64,000 bases of DNA from Karstenula rhodostoma CBS 690.94 (GCA_010093485.1 MU001502.1:888057-952056), one strand, 5' to 3'; numbered from the stretch's first letter, positions 11,301 through 22,610 are shown. Program-made: numbers and translations. The notes: generated from the sequence alone by a model not told the origin.

Positions 11301-12901
11301 AAGTTGAAGCAGGGTTGCGCGGTGTGGGCTGGAAAGGCTGAGGCGAAGTGGGCGAGGCGGCCTTGCTCCCGAACGGGTCGATGTCAAAAGGTTTGGAAAA
11401 GGGCGCTGATCCGCCCGTTGTCTGCTGCAGCTGCAGGGGTGCAGGCGGTGCGGGAGCAGAAAAGGCATCAAGCCCAAATAGATCATCAGCGGCAGACTTG
11501 GCTTGCAGAGGTGCAGGTGGGGGTTCGGGCGCTGCGAGCGGCGCTTGTCTGATCTGATTCCGCATGCTCGGAGGAATTAGGTGCGGTGGTAGTGTGGTAG
11601 GTAGCGGAGTACGGTCTTGTTTCCGCTGTTGTCTGATGAGGTACATAGCAACTGCAAACTCGTCCCTCGAAAGCTGACCCTCGGAGTTTATGTCTGCGAG
11701 ATCCCAGATGCCGGCCAGCACGTCTTCAGGAAGACCAGAGTCACTGAAGAAGTGCACCGCCTGCTCCCCTGTTATGAAACCGCGGCCTGTCGTGTCGACC
11801 TTGTTGAACAGATTATCGTACGAAGTCTTCTCTTGCGCGCTGATGGCCCAGTCGCTTCCCGTCGTTTGGACAGACTGGGGCGGGGTGCTGTACTGATTTC
11901 GCAGGGGACTGTGGGTACGTTGTGGTCCCTGTCCGCTGAACTGGCGCGGGATGGGCGTAATGGGATCCTGGCGGCCAATTGGCGGAACGGGTCCTCGCCG
12001 TGCTGCGGCCTCGTAGAGACCAGCAGGCAACGTGGTGGGCACCTGCTTCATGGCGCCGGTGCGGAACGAGGCGAGGAGGTGCATCGCAATGATGAACTCG
12101 GTCACGCCCAGGGCGCCGCGCTGTTCGGTGTCGGCCAGATTCCATATGCGCCCCAGCGTCTCATTCGGCAGTCTGGCCTTCTCGAAGATCTGCTTTGCGT
12201 TCTCGCCTGCATTGCCGGGTCAGCTTGGGGTGGGTTGTGTTGCACGTGGCGGCTTACCAGACAAGAGGCCATTGGAAGCACCCGACTTCTCGAACAGGCC
12301 GGCATATTCGGCTGCTTTGGCAGGAGACAACGGTGGCACGCGGATGGGGCCTCCTCCGCTGACCTGCGGCGTGATGTTGCTGGCAGGCGGCTGGGCGAAG
12401 GGCCCGGGCACGGGAGGCGCGGGAGCAGGCGCGGAAGGGATGGAGAGGCCCTCAAACTTGGGCAGCGTCGGGGCGGCTGCAGGGGTTGGGGCAGTCAGCG
12501 TGCGGAGTCGCGGGCAGTGGGCACGTCGTGCTGGCAGGGAGTCTTACGCTGGAAAGCAAGCTCTGGCGAGGGGTCGCGGCCTGCCTGGTAGTGGCCGATC
12601 AGGCGCAAGACCTGGCAGAAGCCGGCCGACGTCAACAGGCCGCGGTTCTCCGTGTCTGCGATCTGCCATATCTCGCCCAGCACGGCGGGCTGCAGCTTGG
12701 TGCGCTCGAAGAACTTGACGGCGACCTCGCCGGTGATGACGCCGAGCTTCTCGGTGTCGGCCTGCTGGAAGAGGTACTGGAAGGCGCGCTTCTCGTCGGG
12801 CGTGAGGTTGAGAGACGTCTCTGTAGCGCCGTTAGCTGGTGGGCCGCAGAGCCGCGTGCACTCGACATACCGAGGGCGCCGTTGGCCGCGAGGTCGGCCA
12901 T
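8344..12901 (-). CDS. EDE1: Ede1-type endocytic scaffold: 3 EH domains, coiled coil, UBA
   Basis: Early-acting clathrin endocytosis scaffold at the plasma membrane; EH domains bind NPF peptides and UBA binds ubiquitin. Exons are 12871-12901, 12548-12820, 12258-12476, 8503-12206 and 8344-8373, giving 1,418 aa, close to yeast Ede1. EH1 (about residues 14-100), EH2 (about 148-240, restored only by joining exons 3 and 4) and EH3 (about 295-383, with IWDLADINSEGQLSRDEF) each show the EF-hand-like D-x-D pattern. A proline-rich linker and a coiled coil (about 510-705) follow, then a long Ser/Pro/Gln-rich region with one NPF (NPFFRKSP), and the UBA at the extreme C-terminus. The last intron (8374-8502) starts at GTATGT; reading through it gives a stop at 8488 and a broken UBA helix 3, whereas splicing adds AADHLASSH. 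The start follows from the short first exon MADLAANGAL. Confidence 0.93.
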
Positions 12902-13780
12902 GGTGACTGTGGAGCTCTGGCGATGGCGAGCATGCAACGAAGGAGGAGGCTGGAGCTTTGGCGCTGCCGTGCAATGGCGCGGTGGGGAAGCTGGACGTGC
13001 GCGCGGGCTTGGGGGCGGCTGCGAGGTGCAACGACTCAGGACTGACTGCGAGGTACGGTTGCGACCGAGGCCTCGTCCGCTCGCAGAGGCTCGTCGGGAG
13101 GAGGCTATGGATGGCGTGGGGAGGCACGAAACTGCGCAGCGCAACGGCACGAGCAGCAATGGCAATGGCAATAGCTGTCTGCCCAGTCGGGCACGAGCCA
13201 CGTCCAGCCTGGCCTATCAAGCCTGCTACCTGCGTCTCTCCCCCGTAGCCAGCATCCATGTGCTGTGCTGCGGCAGTGGGCAGTGGGCAGTGGGCACCAC
13301 CTGTCAACGCCCCTGTCCTCCACGTCTGGCTCTGGCCTGCCGTCTGCGTGCGGCGGGCGGCCATTCACACGTCGCTGCGCCATGCACCCGGCCGCTTCGA
13401 GTCCCACCTGCATCCGCACTACACACCGGGAAACCCGACTTTCATCGACTTGCATTACTATTGCTATCCTACAGACGGCCCCATGGTTACACGTTTTGTA
13501 CAGCTGGCACCGAACACAGCTCCCACGCCCGACAACGCATGCTCGGGAGCTTGACGGTAGCGCCAGACACGCGGCACTTTGCGGCGGCGTCGATGCCGAT
13601 GCGCGTGGCAGAAAAGAGCCGAGAGCCTAGAGTCCATCTCTGAAGTACATGCGAAAAGAGAACAGCGGCCGTTGGCAATCGTGTCCGGAGAGGAGAAACA
13701 ACCCACCTGCTGGTGTAGAGCACGGGTATACACGTCGGTCCACCCGTTAGGTGGCTAGGAAGAGAGTGTCTGAGGGCCCG
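12902..13780. other. Intergenic: EDE1 promoter side, GC-rich
   Basis: These 879 bp precede EDE1 and follow the stop of the next minus-strand gene. A 7-bp CAGTGGG unit is repeated three times at about 13272-13292. Long overlapping open frames on both strands here reflect high GC content and have no recognisable domain. I see no RNA gene. An untranslated first exon of EDE1 could lie here but cannot be shown. Confidence 0.55.
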
Positions 13781-14708
13781 TCACCGGTAGCCGTCGTGTC
13801 GGTGCGCCTGCTTTGGCTTCGTGCTCTTCACGTACGCCAGACTTGGCACGGGTTCCCCGCGTCGTCCCCACGCACGCCCGAGCAGCCAGTCGGTGACGGA
13901 GATGACCTTCGCCGTCTTGTCCCACTGGCCGTTCTCCTCCACGTGCTCGATTGTGTGCTTCGCGATTCTGCCCTGCTCGTCGAATTCAAAGAGAAAAATA
14001 CCAGAGAACTTGTCATCCTCCTTGTGCGGGCGATTGATGATGCTGGTGATCTTCTCGACTGCTTCACTGACTGGCCCATGCTCTTTCTCCGACTTGCACG
14101 TCTCCCACTTCACAATCAGCCTCTCGTTCTGAGTGGCTGTCGACGTGGAAGCGCAGCCGCTCTTGATCATGCGTTCGGATGTTATCTTGAGCTTGACATT
14201 GCCGACCACGGGCACGCGCCCCCAGGCCATCGGCGCAGTCCACAACGCGGCGGTATACGCGAGCCTGCCGCTCACGGTGGGCAAGTGTGGATGTGACGAC
14301 GGGAATAGGTGGAGGCTAATGCTTGGGGCAAGCATGTCTTGTGGAAGCGGCGAGACCAAAAGTGTAGGAAGTCGTTCGTGGAGTATGCGTATCGCTACAT
14401 GGGTTCATAGGTTAGCACCTACCCGGCTCCCTAGCAACACGTTGGAGGTGCGTACTGTTTCCGAGTTTGAGGTTGCGCTCGCTCGGCGGGCCGTCACTGC
14501 CGCCCTCCGGATGCAGAGAGGTCGCGGACGCCGTGAACCATGTTCGCGACACCGAGGCCTGGCGCGCGCCGACGTCGGTGATGGTTCGCTGGTACTGCCT
14601 GAGGCCGAGCAGCCGCGGTGCCGTCAGCGAGGTGGATGATACGGCGGGGATCTGAAGGTTTGCGCGCGTGGATGAGGAGAAAAGCCGTCGCATTCGACCG
14701 GTGGTCAT
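13781..14708 (-). CDS. Conserved mitochondrial protein of unknown function (NTF2-like/DUF2358-like?)
   Basis: Exons 14456-14708 and 13781-14394 (intron 14395-14455, 61 bp, with GCTAAC branch site) encode 288 aa. The first 60 residues are rich in R, S, T and A with almost no acidic residues (MRRLFSSSTRANLQIP), a good mitochondrial presequence. A second Met 15 bases later (14693) could also start it. The mature part runs from LKLGNTIRILHERLPTLL through SISLHLFPSSHPHLPTV and ends with FLFEFDEQGRIAKHTIEHV. The strand-rich end with a conserved basic/His pattern recalls NTF2-like folds such as DUF2358, but I am not sure of the family. The gene is divergent from the epimerase across 360 bp, so the two may share a promoter. 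Function is unknown. Confidence 0.8.
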
Positions 14709-15068
14709 CGGTACGAGGATGCGACCATAGATGGGCGATAGGAATAGGGTACCGAGACGTTGAGAGGCCCTGGTGATGGCCGCTGGTGCTGGGTGTAATT
14801 GGTGATCGATGCAAGGTAGCGCAGAACCGCAGATGACGCCAGCACTCCCCAATCAGGCAAGCCTTTTACCAGCCGCGGAGTCCCAGTACCTTCCATTCAC
14901 CCCGCGTTTCAACCCGTGGTTGAAGACGGCAGTTACAGCTGGTTAATATCTGCTAGTGCTTTTGGCATTTAAATAAATAGACGCCTGAATTTACCAAGCA
15001 CACACTATCCTATGAGCAACCCGATCCTAAAGTCAACTCTGAAATTAACGCGATCCTTGTCCTACAAG
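14709..15068. promoter_or_regulatory. Bidirectional promoter region
   Basis: This is the 360-bp gap between two divergent ATGs. An AT-rich TATA-like run (ATTTAAATAAATA, 14968-14980) sits about 90 bp before the epimerase ATG on the plus strand. Shared regulation of both genes is possible but not demonstrated. Confidence 0.45.
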
Positions 15069-16352
15069 ATGGCTCCACGCATTGTCTTCACAGGCGGCTC
15101 TGGCAAAGCTGGCCGACACGCTGTGGGTTCTTGGTCATTGCTACAGTGTTAGGACAAACGTGCGAGTACAATTGGCCAATGCACTGCCCAATCTGGCGTA
15201 ACACACTGTACTCAGACCTTTGGCCCGGCACTGTAGAGACACATGAGTGTTGATAGCTAATGAGACCATTCTACAGATACCTGAGCTTATCAAACGTGGC
15301 TACGAGGTGCTGAACGTCGACCTCACCGACTTCCCAGACAAGGAGGCCAATGTCTTCACTCTCAAGACAGATCTAACCGACAGTGAGTGACCCGGAAATA
15401 CGCCGCGATGGATAAGTTAACTAAATCAATACCTATATAGGTGGACAATGTTTCAACGCGTTGACAACCCACTTCAACTTCTCCGGATACGAGGGTCCAC
15501 ACGTTCCTGGTCCGCCTGATGCAGTCATCCACTTTGCTGCGTATGGTGAGCATAGCTCCTAGTAGACCGATCTGTCGACGTGAGCAACTAACGCTCCATG
15601 TCGCAGCCAGAAACATGCTCGTTCCCGATAACGAGTGTTTCAAGGGGAATGTCGCATCGACATACAACGTGATTGAGGCAGCATGTATATGCAATCATGG
15701 CACTGTTGGCATCCCGAAACTGACCCCGGCAGGCAAGCTGGGAGTGAAAAAGGTCATCATTGCTTCTAGCGAGACCACCTATGAAGTGTGCTTTGGCCAG
15801 GGCGATCTCGATTTCACATCCTTTCCTCTGGACGAAGAAGCCGTCAGTGCATCTCAAAATATATGGCAGGTTGATTGAGCGCTTATCGTCCACATACAGG
15901 ATGTCAACCCGATGGACACATACGCCATATCCAAGCTTTGTGGCGAGCGCGTAGCTCGAGGGTTTGCTCGCAGATTTGATGCTGACATCTACGCGCTCCG
16001 CATTGGTAACGTCGTGGAGCCGCACGAGTATGCCCAGGACTTCCCAAAGTATATCAGTGACCCCAAAGTGCGAAAGCGGAACGCGTGGTCGTATATAGAT
16101 GCTAGAGACCTGGGTCAAATATGCGATCTGTGCATCAAGAAGGATGGGCTAGGTTTTCAGGTCTTCAATGCGACGAACGACACCATCACGGCTACGTTCC
16201 CGACGCGGCAGTTCCTGGAGCAATTTGCTCCGAACACGCCCATTACGCGAGAGATGGAGGAATGGGAAGCACCGTTAAGCAATCGGAAGATTCGCAAGGT
16301 ACTTGGATTCAAGGAGAACTATAATTGGAGGATGTACTACAACCCAGAGTAG
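15069..16352 (+). CDS. NAD-dependent epimerase/dehydratase (extended SDR)
   Basis: Six exons: 15069-15122, 15277-15382, 15441-15545, 15607-15684, 15733-15842 and 15900-16352, giving 301 aa. All phases match. An N-terminal Rossmann motif (TGGSGKAGRH, residues 8-17) binds NAD(P); DAVIHFAAYA is the strand-4 motif; the catalytic YxxxK is in YAISK, and the conserved serine lies in IIASSETTY. The closing part (LGFKENYNWRMYYNP) is typical of fungal members annotated as UDP-glucose 4-epimerase-like, although the substrate is unknown and the protein is shorter than GalE. Joining exon 4 to 5 (15685-15732, 48-bp intron) gives the expected EAACKLGVKKV. The fifth intron uses a GTCAGT donor, inferred from phase and from DEEADVNPMDTYAISK, so this junction is the least certain. 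Confidence 0.88.
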
Positions 16353-16703
16353 TGGCAGGAGTGGACCAAAATATAGTCAAGCAATATTGGAGTGGGGAGT
16401 AAAACTTCCAAGTCAGAACTTGCATCATGTACCCTAGGTCAACCCAAGCTATGATGAAATATACACATTCGCGATGCCCACGTTCACGCGTGAGAGATAG
16501 TGTAGAGATAGCGATTATCGGAGCTGTACTAGCGCCTTGGCCGGTCCTCCCTGTTCGTGTCGCAACTTTTTTGTCTGCGTCGCATCGTCAAGATTCCATC
16601 TCAGTCACTGGCCTACGAAACCCGTCCGCTGCTTTTGCCTGTCGCTCCTTGCAATTCGCTCGCTCTCTTAGCCTGCCCACACCAGCCCAAACGACTCGCT
16701 GAG
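16353..16703. other. Intergenic: epimerase 3' end and GGC1 promoter
   Basis: These 351 bp lie between two plus-strand genes. The last 150 bp before the GGC1 ATG are rich in C and T, as is common upstream of fungal start codons. I see no other gene. Confidence 0.5.
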
Positions 16704-17871
16704 ATGACTGTGCCATCCGCATCAGAGGCCGCGGCGAAGGTCGCCAACGCTGCCGCTGGTACCAAGTCGTCGGCGAAGGAGTTCAAGAAGGAGTCGACAG
16801 CAGCACGCTTCCTCGGCGCTGGTGTGTCCAACTGCGTTCTTGCTATGTCATGTTCACGGCTCTAACGTCTCCAGGAACGGCCGGTATCGCCGAGCTGATG
16901 ATTTTCCACCCCGTCGACACCACCGCAAAGCGATTGATGAGCCACCAGGGCAAGGTACAGCTTCTGGCGTTCAAGCCCATGGGACTCCGCTAATTACGAC
17001 CAAATCAAGATTTCATCGGCCTCTCAACTGAACCAAGTCATCTTCAGGGACAGCGCACAGGCGTCCGTCGGAGGCCGTTTCTTCTCGTTGTTCCCAGGTT
17101 TGGGATACGCTGCTGCATACAAGGTACACGAGCTCCCTCGGTGGATTTGAACATACACCTAAACGTAATAGATCCTTCAGCGTGTCTACAAGTATGGCGG
17201 CCAGCCCTTCGCTCGGGATTATCTCGCAAAGAACCATGGTGACAGCTTCGATCGCACATTTGGCAAGGGCAACGGCAAGGCGATAATGCATGCCACCGCA
17301 GGCAGTCTTGTTGGCATTGGTGAAATTGTTCTCCTGCCATTGGATGTTCTCAAGATCAAACGCCAGACAAACCCTGACGCCTTCCGAGGACGGGGATTGT
17401 TCAAGATCATTGCGGATGAAGGTTTCGGCCTGTACCGCGGGTGGGGCTGGACGGCAGCTCGCAACGCCCCAGGATCGTTTGCAGTACGTTAGACACCATT
17501 TTGGTCGAGGAGAAGTTGCGCTAACTGTGGGACAGTTGTTCGGTGGTTCGGCTGCTGCAAAAGAATACTTCTACAAGCTTAGCGACTACAACGCAGCTAC
17601 CTGGGGACAAAACTTTGTCGCTTCAATCGCCGGTGCTAGCGCATCGCTCATTGTTTCGGCTCCTCTGGACGTTATCAAGACTAGGATACAGAACAGGAAC
17701 TTTGAGAACCCGGAGAGCGGCTTCCGGATTATCTCCAAAATGATGAAGAACGAGGGCCCCAGTTCCTTCTTCAAGGGCTTGACACCGAAGCTTTTGATGA
17801 CGGGCCCCAAGCTCGTCTTCTCGTTCTGGCTGGCCCAAACGTTGATACCCGCTTTCAACAAGATGATGTAA
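16704..17871 (+). CDS. GGC1: Mitochondrial GTP/GDP carrier (Ggc1)
   Basis: Imports GTP into the mitochondrial matrix in exchange for GDP; yeast Ggc1 is needed for mtDNA maintenance and iron homeostasis. Exons 16704-16821, 16875-16954, 17010-17123, 17172-17483 and 17536-17871 encode 319 aa. The three SLC25 repeats each show PxDxxK/R: HPVDTTAKR, LPLDVLKIK and APLDVIKTR. Long stretches are nearly identical to my memory of the yeast protein, such as LFPGLGYAA, QRVYKYGGQPFA, GEIVLLPLDVLKIKRQTNP, YRGWGWTAARNAPGSFALF and KGLTPKLL. The N-terminal 40 residues, rich in A, K and S, extend beyond yeast. Splicing in frame across each 48-55 bp intron restores these blocks. Ypt1 follows on the same strand. 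Confidence 0.95.
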
Positions 17872-18580
17872 AAGTAGACGCGCTACGCTTTCTCGGCTGT
17901 ACAATATTAGGGCTCGGGGTTTTGGGTTATGCAGAAGGGATTTCGGCGCCAACGAAGCGTCACAGGCGACATATTCGGCTTGACCACCAAAGCCCTCGAC
18001 CGGGCTTACGTCCTAATACACTCTTCTCCACTGTGTGCACTCAGCATCTGCAAGGAGGTCACCACGTGATGTACTTTGACATGACCCACGTTGTGCTTCT
18101 ATCGCCCAGCTTCACCTCTCGCAGAAGGTTGTCATGTGCATACGAGAAGGACGGGCGGGCGCCCGCGATCAAGGAGTCACGTGATTGGCCATGCGCCACA
18201 TTGCCGTCACCTAGCGAGTCCCAGATGGCACGTCCGCAGCGACGCAAGACTAGGGCGGGTAGTCAACATAGTGGTCGTCGGGTACATACATGACATGATA
18301 GACTGAGCCACGGGAACGGTGCCCGCAATGCAGGAGGCAGCCGAACGCGTTGCCATCGTGACGTCTCCGCAAAGGCACACCGAGTGACCTTGATGTGGCT
18401 TGGCGCTGATTGCGCACGACCCAAGCCTCCTGCACCTGGGCACCTTTAAACATCACCGCCTTGCTACCTCGAGCAACCTTGACCCCGACCGTCGCCGCCT
18501 CCCACGCTTCTGCACACGCACACCCTTCCACACACACGTTCCCGTCGACACGAGTCTGTTTCCGTTCCCTCGACGCCATC
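17872..18580. other. Intergenic: GGC1 3' end and YPT1 promoter, two CACGTG boxes
   Basis: These 709 bp hold two E-box-like sites, CACGTG at 18063-18068 and the full palindrome TCACGTGA at 18177-18184, the latter followed at once by ATTGG (reverse CCAAT). Both could bind bHLH factors of the Cbf1 type. The 150 bp before the YPT1 ATG are C-rich, as expected of a 5' leader. No gene is evident. Confidence 0.5.
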
Positions 18581-19533
18581 ATGAATCCCGAGTAGTACGT
18601 AACCTCTGCCTCGTTTTCAGCGCCGCCCACGCCTATATGCCCACGCCTGAGCCGGCGCTGGCTGCTCGCAGCATGTGACTGACTGTATTCCTCAGAGTAC
18701 CTCTGGCGGCCTTGCGACGCTGCCGTTGCCCGCCTGCTTGTCGCTCTGCGGCTGCGCTGATGCCCGCCTCCCAGATACGACTACCTTTTCAAGCTCCTCC
18801 TCATCGGCGACTCCGGTGTCGGAAAGTCTTGCCTGCTGCTTCGGTTCGCAGACGACACATACACCGAGAGCTACATCTCCACCATCGGTGTTGACTTCGT
18901 ACGTCCTCGACGCGCGGCACCCCCGACATGGGGCACGGCTAACGGCTAACCCGCGCGCAGAAAATCCGAACCATCGAACTCGATGGCAAGACGGTCAAGC
19001 TGCAAATCGTACGAGTCCACGCCCGCCATGTTTGCGCGAGATGCTGACGGTGCGTAGTGGGACACAGCCGGCCAGGAACGCTTCCGCACAATCACGTCCT
19101 CGTACTACCGAGGTGCCCACGGCATCTGCGTCGTGTACGATGTCACCGACATGGACTCGTTCAACAACGTGAAGCAGTGGCTCCAGGAGATTGACCGATA
19201 TGCTACCGAGGGCGTCAACAAGCTGCTGGTGGGCAACAAGTCCGATATGGCCGATAAGAAGGTGGTCGAGTACACCGTGGCGAAGGTATGACGGGCACCG
19301 CACCTACAGCCACACTGCATGCTGACCGGCCCCTGTAGGAATTCGCAGACAGCCTCGGCATCCCGTTCCTCGAGACGTCGGCAAAGAGCGCAACCAACGT
19401 CGAGCAGGCCTTCTTGACCATGGCCCGCCAGATCAAGGAGCGCATGGGCACAACCACGGCCAACACCAAACCCACAGTACCCATTGGACAGGGTCAGGGC
19501 GTCCAGAGCGGCTCCGGCGGCGGGTGCTGCTAG
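18581..19533 (+). CDS. YPT1: Rab1-family small GTPase Ypt1
   Basis: GTPase controlling ER-to-Golgi and early autophagy vesicle traffic on membranes. Exons 18581-18591, 18775-18898, 18961-19008, 19058-19285 and 19339-19533 encode 201 aa. The first exon is only 11 nt (MNP plus two bases of E4); the donor is GTAGTA at 18592, and joining gives MNPEYDYLFK. Motifs: P-loop GDSGVGKS (15-22), effector region with T40, WDTAGQE (62-68), NKSD (121-124), ETSAK (149-153), and the C-terminal GGGCC that is geranylgeranylated. The sequence agrees almost residue for residue with filamentous-fungal Rab1, so identification is firm. Using the nearby GTACGT donor (18595) instead would create a stop. Confidence 0.97.
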
Positions 19534-20407
19534 AGCCGCGGCGTGCGGCGATGCGTACACAGATCGGCGTGGGTGTTATATCGGCTCGGTTCTAATGCTC
19601 GTCATCACCATCTTCCTCCCCAGCAAGCTGCTGTTCATGTCCATCATCCCTCGGTCTTCCTCGCATGGTTTAGATGGAGTGAGTGGATAGGTCACGTTTA
19701 TATCCCGTTGGTTGGAATACTCTGGATCTCGGTAGCGATTTTGCTGCATCCTACGGCTTGGTGGCCGACTTGAGTCGAGGCTGGACGGTAGAAGAGACTG
19801 CTATCATGGCCATTTTGTGTTGATCACGGGCGTCTTTCTTCTGCGTTTCTTGGGTTGTTTCTTAGGACTGCAAATCACATATTTCCTAATCGGCCTACGC
19901 GCAGGTGGCCCTCTTCATGCATGATATTACCGACAACGTGACTACTCACATTTTCCCTACTACGTTTGACCAATCGACCATTACGTTGTTGCTCTCCCCT
20001 CATTCCAGACCAGATGTCATGTTGGAAAGTTGTGTGCGCTTTACCTCACCTTCCCGATGAGGTAAGCATGTCCCTGACGTAGGCGCGTCTGCCTCTCAGG
20101 CAGCCAGCGACCTTCACCGGAGCAGCAACATGGCTGTGCACGCCTTTTCAACCCTTCACCAATCTCCTCATTTGCAGCGCTCGTTCCTCAACGCTTGTTT
20201 GGCCCGGATTAAAGAATAACGTTCTGATTCTGTGACACCAAATGGCTTGGTGCGAGAACTAGTCGCAAAAGCACCGGATATCGCATTGGAGTTTTCAACA
20301 ATACGGGATCTTCTTTTGTTACGATCTTATTCGTTGCAACTTATCGATGCCCATCGCCTTTACAGAACAAGGTTGCAGTATCTGTTCCCATTTTATGTCG
20401 TGGCAGA
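19534..20407. other. Intergenic: YPT1 3' end and MFS promoter
   Basis: These 874 bp lie between two plus-strand genes. I see no conserved open frame, no tRNA-like T-arm and no repeat; the sequence should hold the YPT1 3' untranslated region and the promoter and leader of the next gene. Confidence 0.5.
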
Positions 20408-22038
20408 ATGTCTGTCACAAACGGCATCTCAGACGCACTGCGATGGTTGGCCAACGAGCTCGGCCTGCACACTATGAGCTCCGCAGGGAGGGACGTGTAC
20501 ATCATCATCCTCGCCCGGTACCTACGCCTCATGGCCTACGGCGCTGTAGCGCTCATCCTCGCGCTGTACTTTGAAGAGCTCGGTTTTTCGGATGCGCAGA
20601 TCGGTCTTTTCATGACCTTGACTTTACTTGGAGACGTCTGCATCAGTCTGCTTCTCACGCTCATTGCGGATGCTTTGGGACGGAGGAGGACTCTTTTTCT
20701 TGGGGCGCTATCTATGGCTGTTTCGGGCGCCGTATTCGCTCTTACCAGTAACTACATTGCATTACTTGTTGCAGCCATCATCGGGGTGATAAGTCCGACA
20801 GGCAACGAGATTGGACCTTTCCGCGCAATTGAGGAGTCGACACTTGCGCATCTTGTGCCTGAAGAGAAGCGAAGCGACGTCTTCACATGGTACGTCGTCT
20901 TGGCAGTGCTGGGAACATCTTCTGGTTTGATCATCGGCGGTGTCTCTGTGGATAAGATGCAGGCTTTTGAAGGATGGACAGAGCTGGATGCGTATAGGGC
21001 CATGTTTTGGATATACACAGCTCTCGGCTGCGTCAAGGCACTGATGACGCTATTCTTGAGCGGCAGATGTGAGCATGGTGTTGATAAAGACCAGGCAGAG
21101 GGTGGCGAGAGGGAGCCCCTCATGAACGGACATGGAGGGAGCAACAATAGCAGCCCTCCGCCGTCTCCTGTTGCTAAGGATAAAGCAAAATGGTGGGAAG
21201 TGTTTAGCCAGATATCGAAGCCTACGCGCTGGACCCTGCTCAAGCTGTGCAGCATCTTTTTCCTGGACTCGTTAGGGAGTGGTATGGTCCCGTTTTCTCT
21301 CATCAACTTCTACATGGAGCGCAAATTCAAACTGGACAAGGGGAATTTGGGTGGCATCATGTCAGCTACATGGTACGTACTGCCACGGGTCTTATTGTGT
21401 CCATCCTGACAATGTTTGTTTACAGGTTCATTTCAACCTTGGGCAACATTTGGTCAGCAAGCCTGGCGAAACGGGTCGGATTGATACAAGCCATGGTTGC
21501 CACACACTTACCCAGCTCCATCTTCCTTGCTCTGCTTCCTGCGCCGCCACAACTATCTTTCACCATTTGCCTTCTGGTGGCACGAGCGGTGCTGAACAGC
21601 ATGGATCAAGCACCCCGATCGGCCTTCTTGTCTACCGTGGTCCTCCCGCAGGAGCGCACTGCAGTCATGGGTGTGGTGAACATCCTCAAGACTCTCTCAC
21701 AATCAGCTGGACCGTGGGCCACAGGCCTGCTGGCAGGTCACGGCCACTTTTGGGTCGCCTTCGTGGCTGCAGGGTCGCTCAAAGGCATCTACGATCTGCT
21801 GCTGCTAGCCTTGTTCGCAGGCAGAGTGCATCAGCCACCCGAAACGGGTCTGGCGGGACAAACAGACGCAGATGCCGTGGAGCCGCCTGGAGACAGCAGC
21901 GGAGCCCCTGAAACAAACCCAGACATTCCAGCAGACGAATCGGACGCGGGCGTCACGTCGGCGAGGATCACTTCTGAGGCCGAAGACGGAGCGGTGGCAA
22001 GGAGCCCCTTTGGGCCGTCAGGGTCCAGCCGTCTCTGA
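20408..22038 (+). CDS. MFS transporter, uncharacterised fungal subfamily
   Basis: Exons 20408-21372 and 21426-22038 (intron of 53 bp) encode 525 aa with about 12 predicted membrane segments. The first helix region follows GRDVYIIILARYLRLMAYG, and the loop between helices 2 and 3 carries the MFS motif A-like DALGRRR. A long hydrophilic central loop (about residues 222-260, with DQAEGGEREPL and a Ser/Pro run) separates the two six-helix halves. The C-terminal tail (last ~80 residues) is acidic and Pro/Asp-rich, probably cytosolic. Splicing inside a Trp codon joins MSATW to FISTLGNIWSA. Fungal relatives of this type are generally annotated only as MFS; substrate and membrane are unknown. The neighbours do not suggest a role. 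Confidence 0.88.
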
Positions 22039-22610
22039 TGGCATAACCCAAATCGGGCAGGGCTGGTGTGACCGGAGGGGGATCTGATTGCGCTCGCGGG
22101 ATTGCCGCGGGGCGCACAGGACGGGCCGTGGTGTTTGATGGTGTCTCCTTGGGGCGACTATGCCGTATCAGGAAAGGCCGACCTGGACCCTGCATGACCG
22201 AGCCACGGGGCTGTCGGGTCGGGACGAGTGTAGTGATAAGGGCTCGAATCGCGCCCCGAAATAACAGTCATCTTTCACACTCTCACTGCAGCTTTGCTGC
22301 TGTACATCGTCTTGGTGTCTTTTACCTTTGCATGTGGCTTCAGTCTCTCCCTACTCTCCTTTGGCTGGCTTGCAGCCTCACTATCCTTCTTTCACCACCT
22401 TCTAGAAGCGGCTGGCTGCATCTCAGGGTCTCAGCCCTACGCGTTGTGCCCGACACCGTTCAGGATATCAACCCAAATCTTGTTCAGCTCAGTGCATATC
22501 CCGTCGTCCCTCTAGCAGTCGACTCTCCTGCCTTCTGCTCTTCTCTGGGTACCAAACCCGCCTCATTCCACTTTCAGCATTGTCGAACCTCCCCGATTGG
22601 TGCACCAAAG
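22039..22610. other. Intergenic: ABZ1 promoter and leader with open in-frame extension
   Basis: This 572-bp gap is stop-free in the ABZ1 reading frame from 22068 onward and contains an in-frame ATG at 22194. The predicted extension has no resemblance to the enzyme, and family conservation begins only after 22611. The 300 bp before 22611 are pyrimidine-rich, as in a fungal 5' leader. I treat it as untranslated but note the ambiguity. Confidence 0.5.

Noticed and set aside
11617..12718. Plus-strand frames of 228-324 codons over EDE1
   Set aside because: They are antisense to strongly conserved EH-domain coding sequence and have low-complexity translations.
12495..13364. Long open frames on both strands around the EDE1 5' end
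   Set aside because: They are GC-driven shadows of EDE1 exons or untranslated sequence, with no independent domain.
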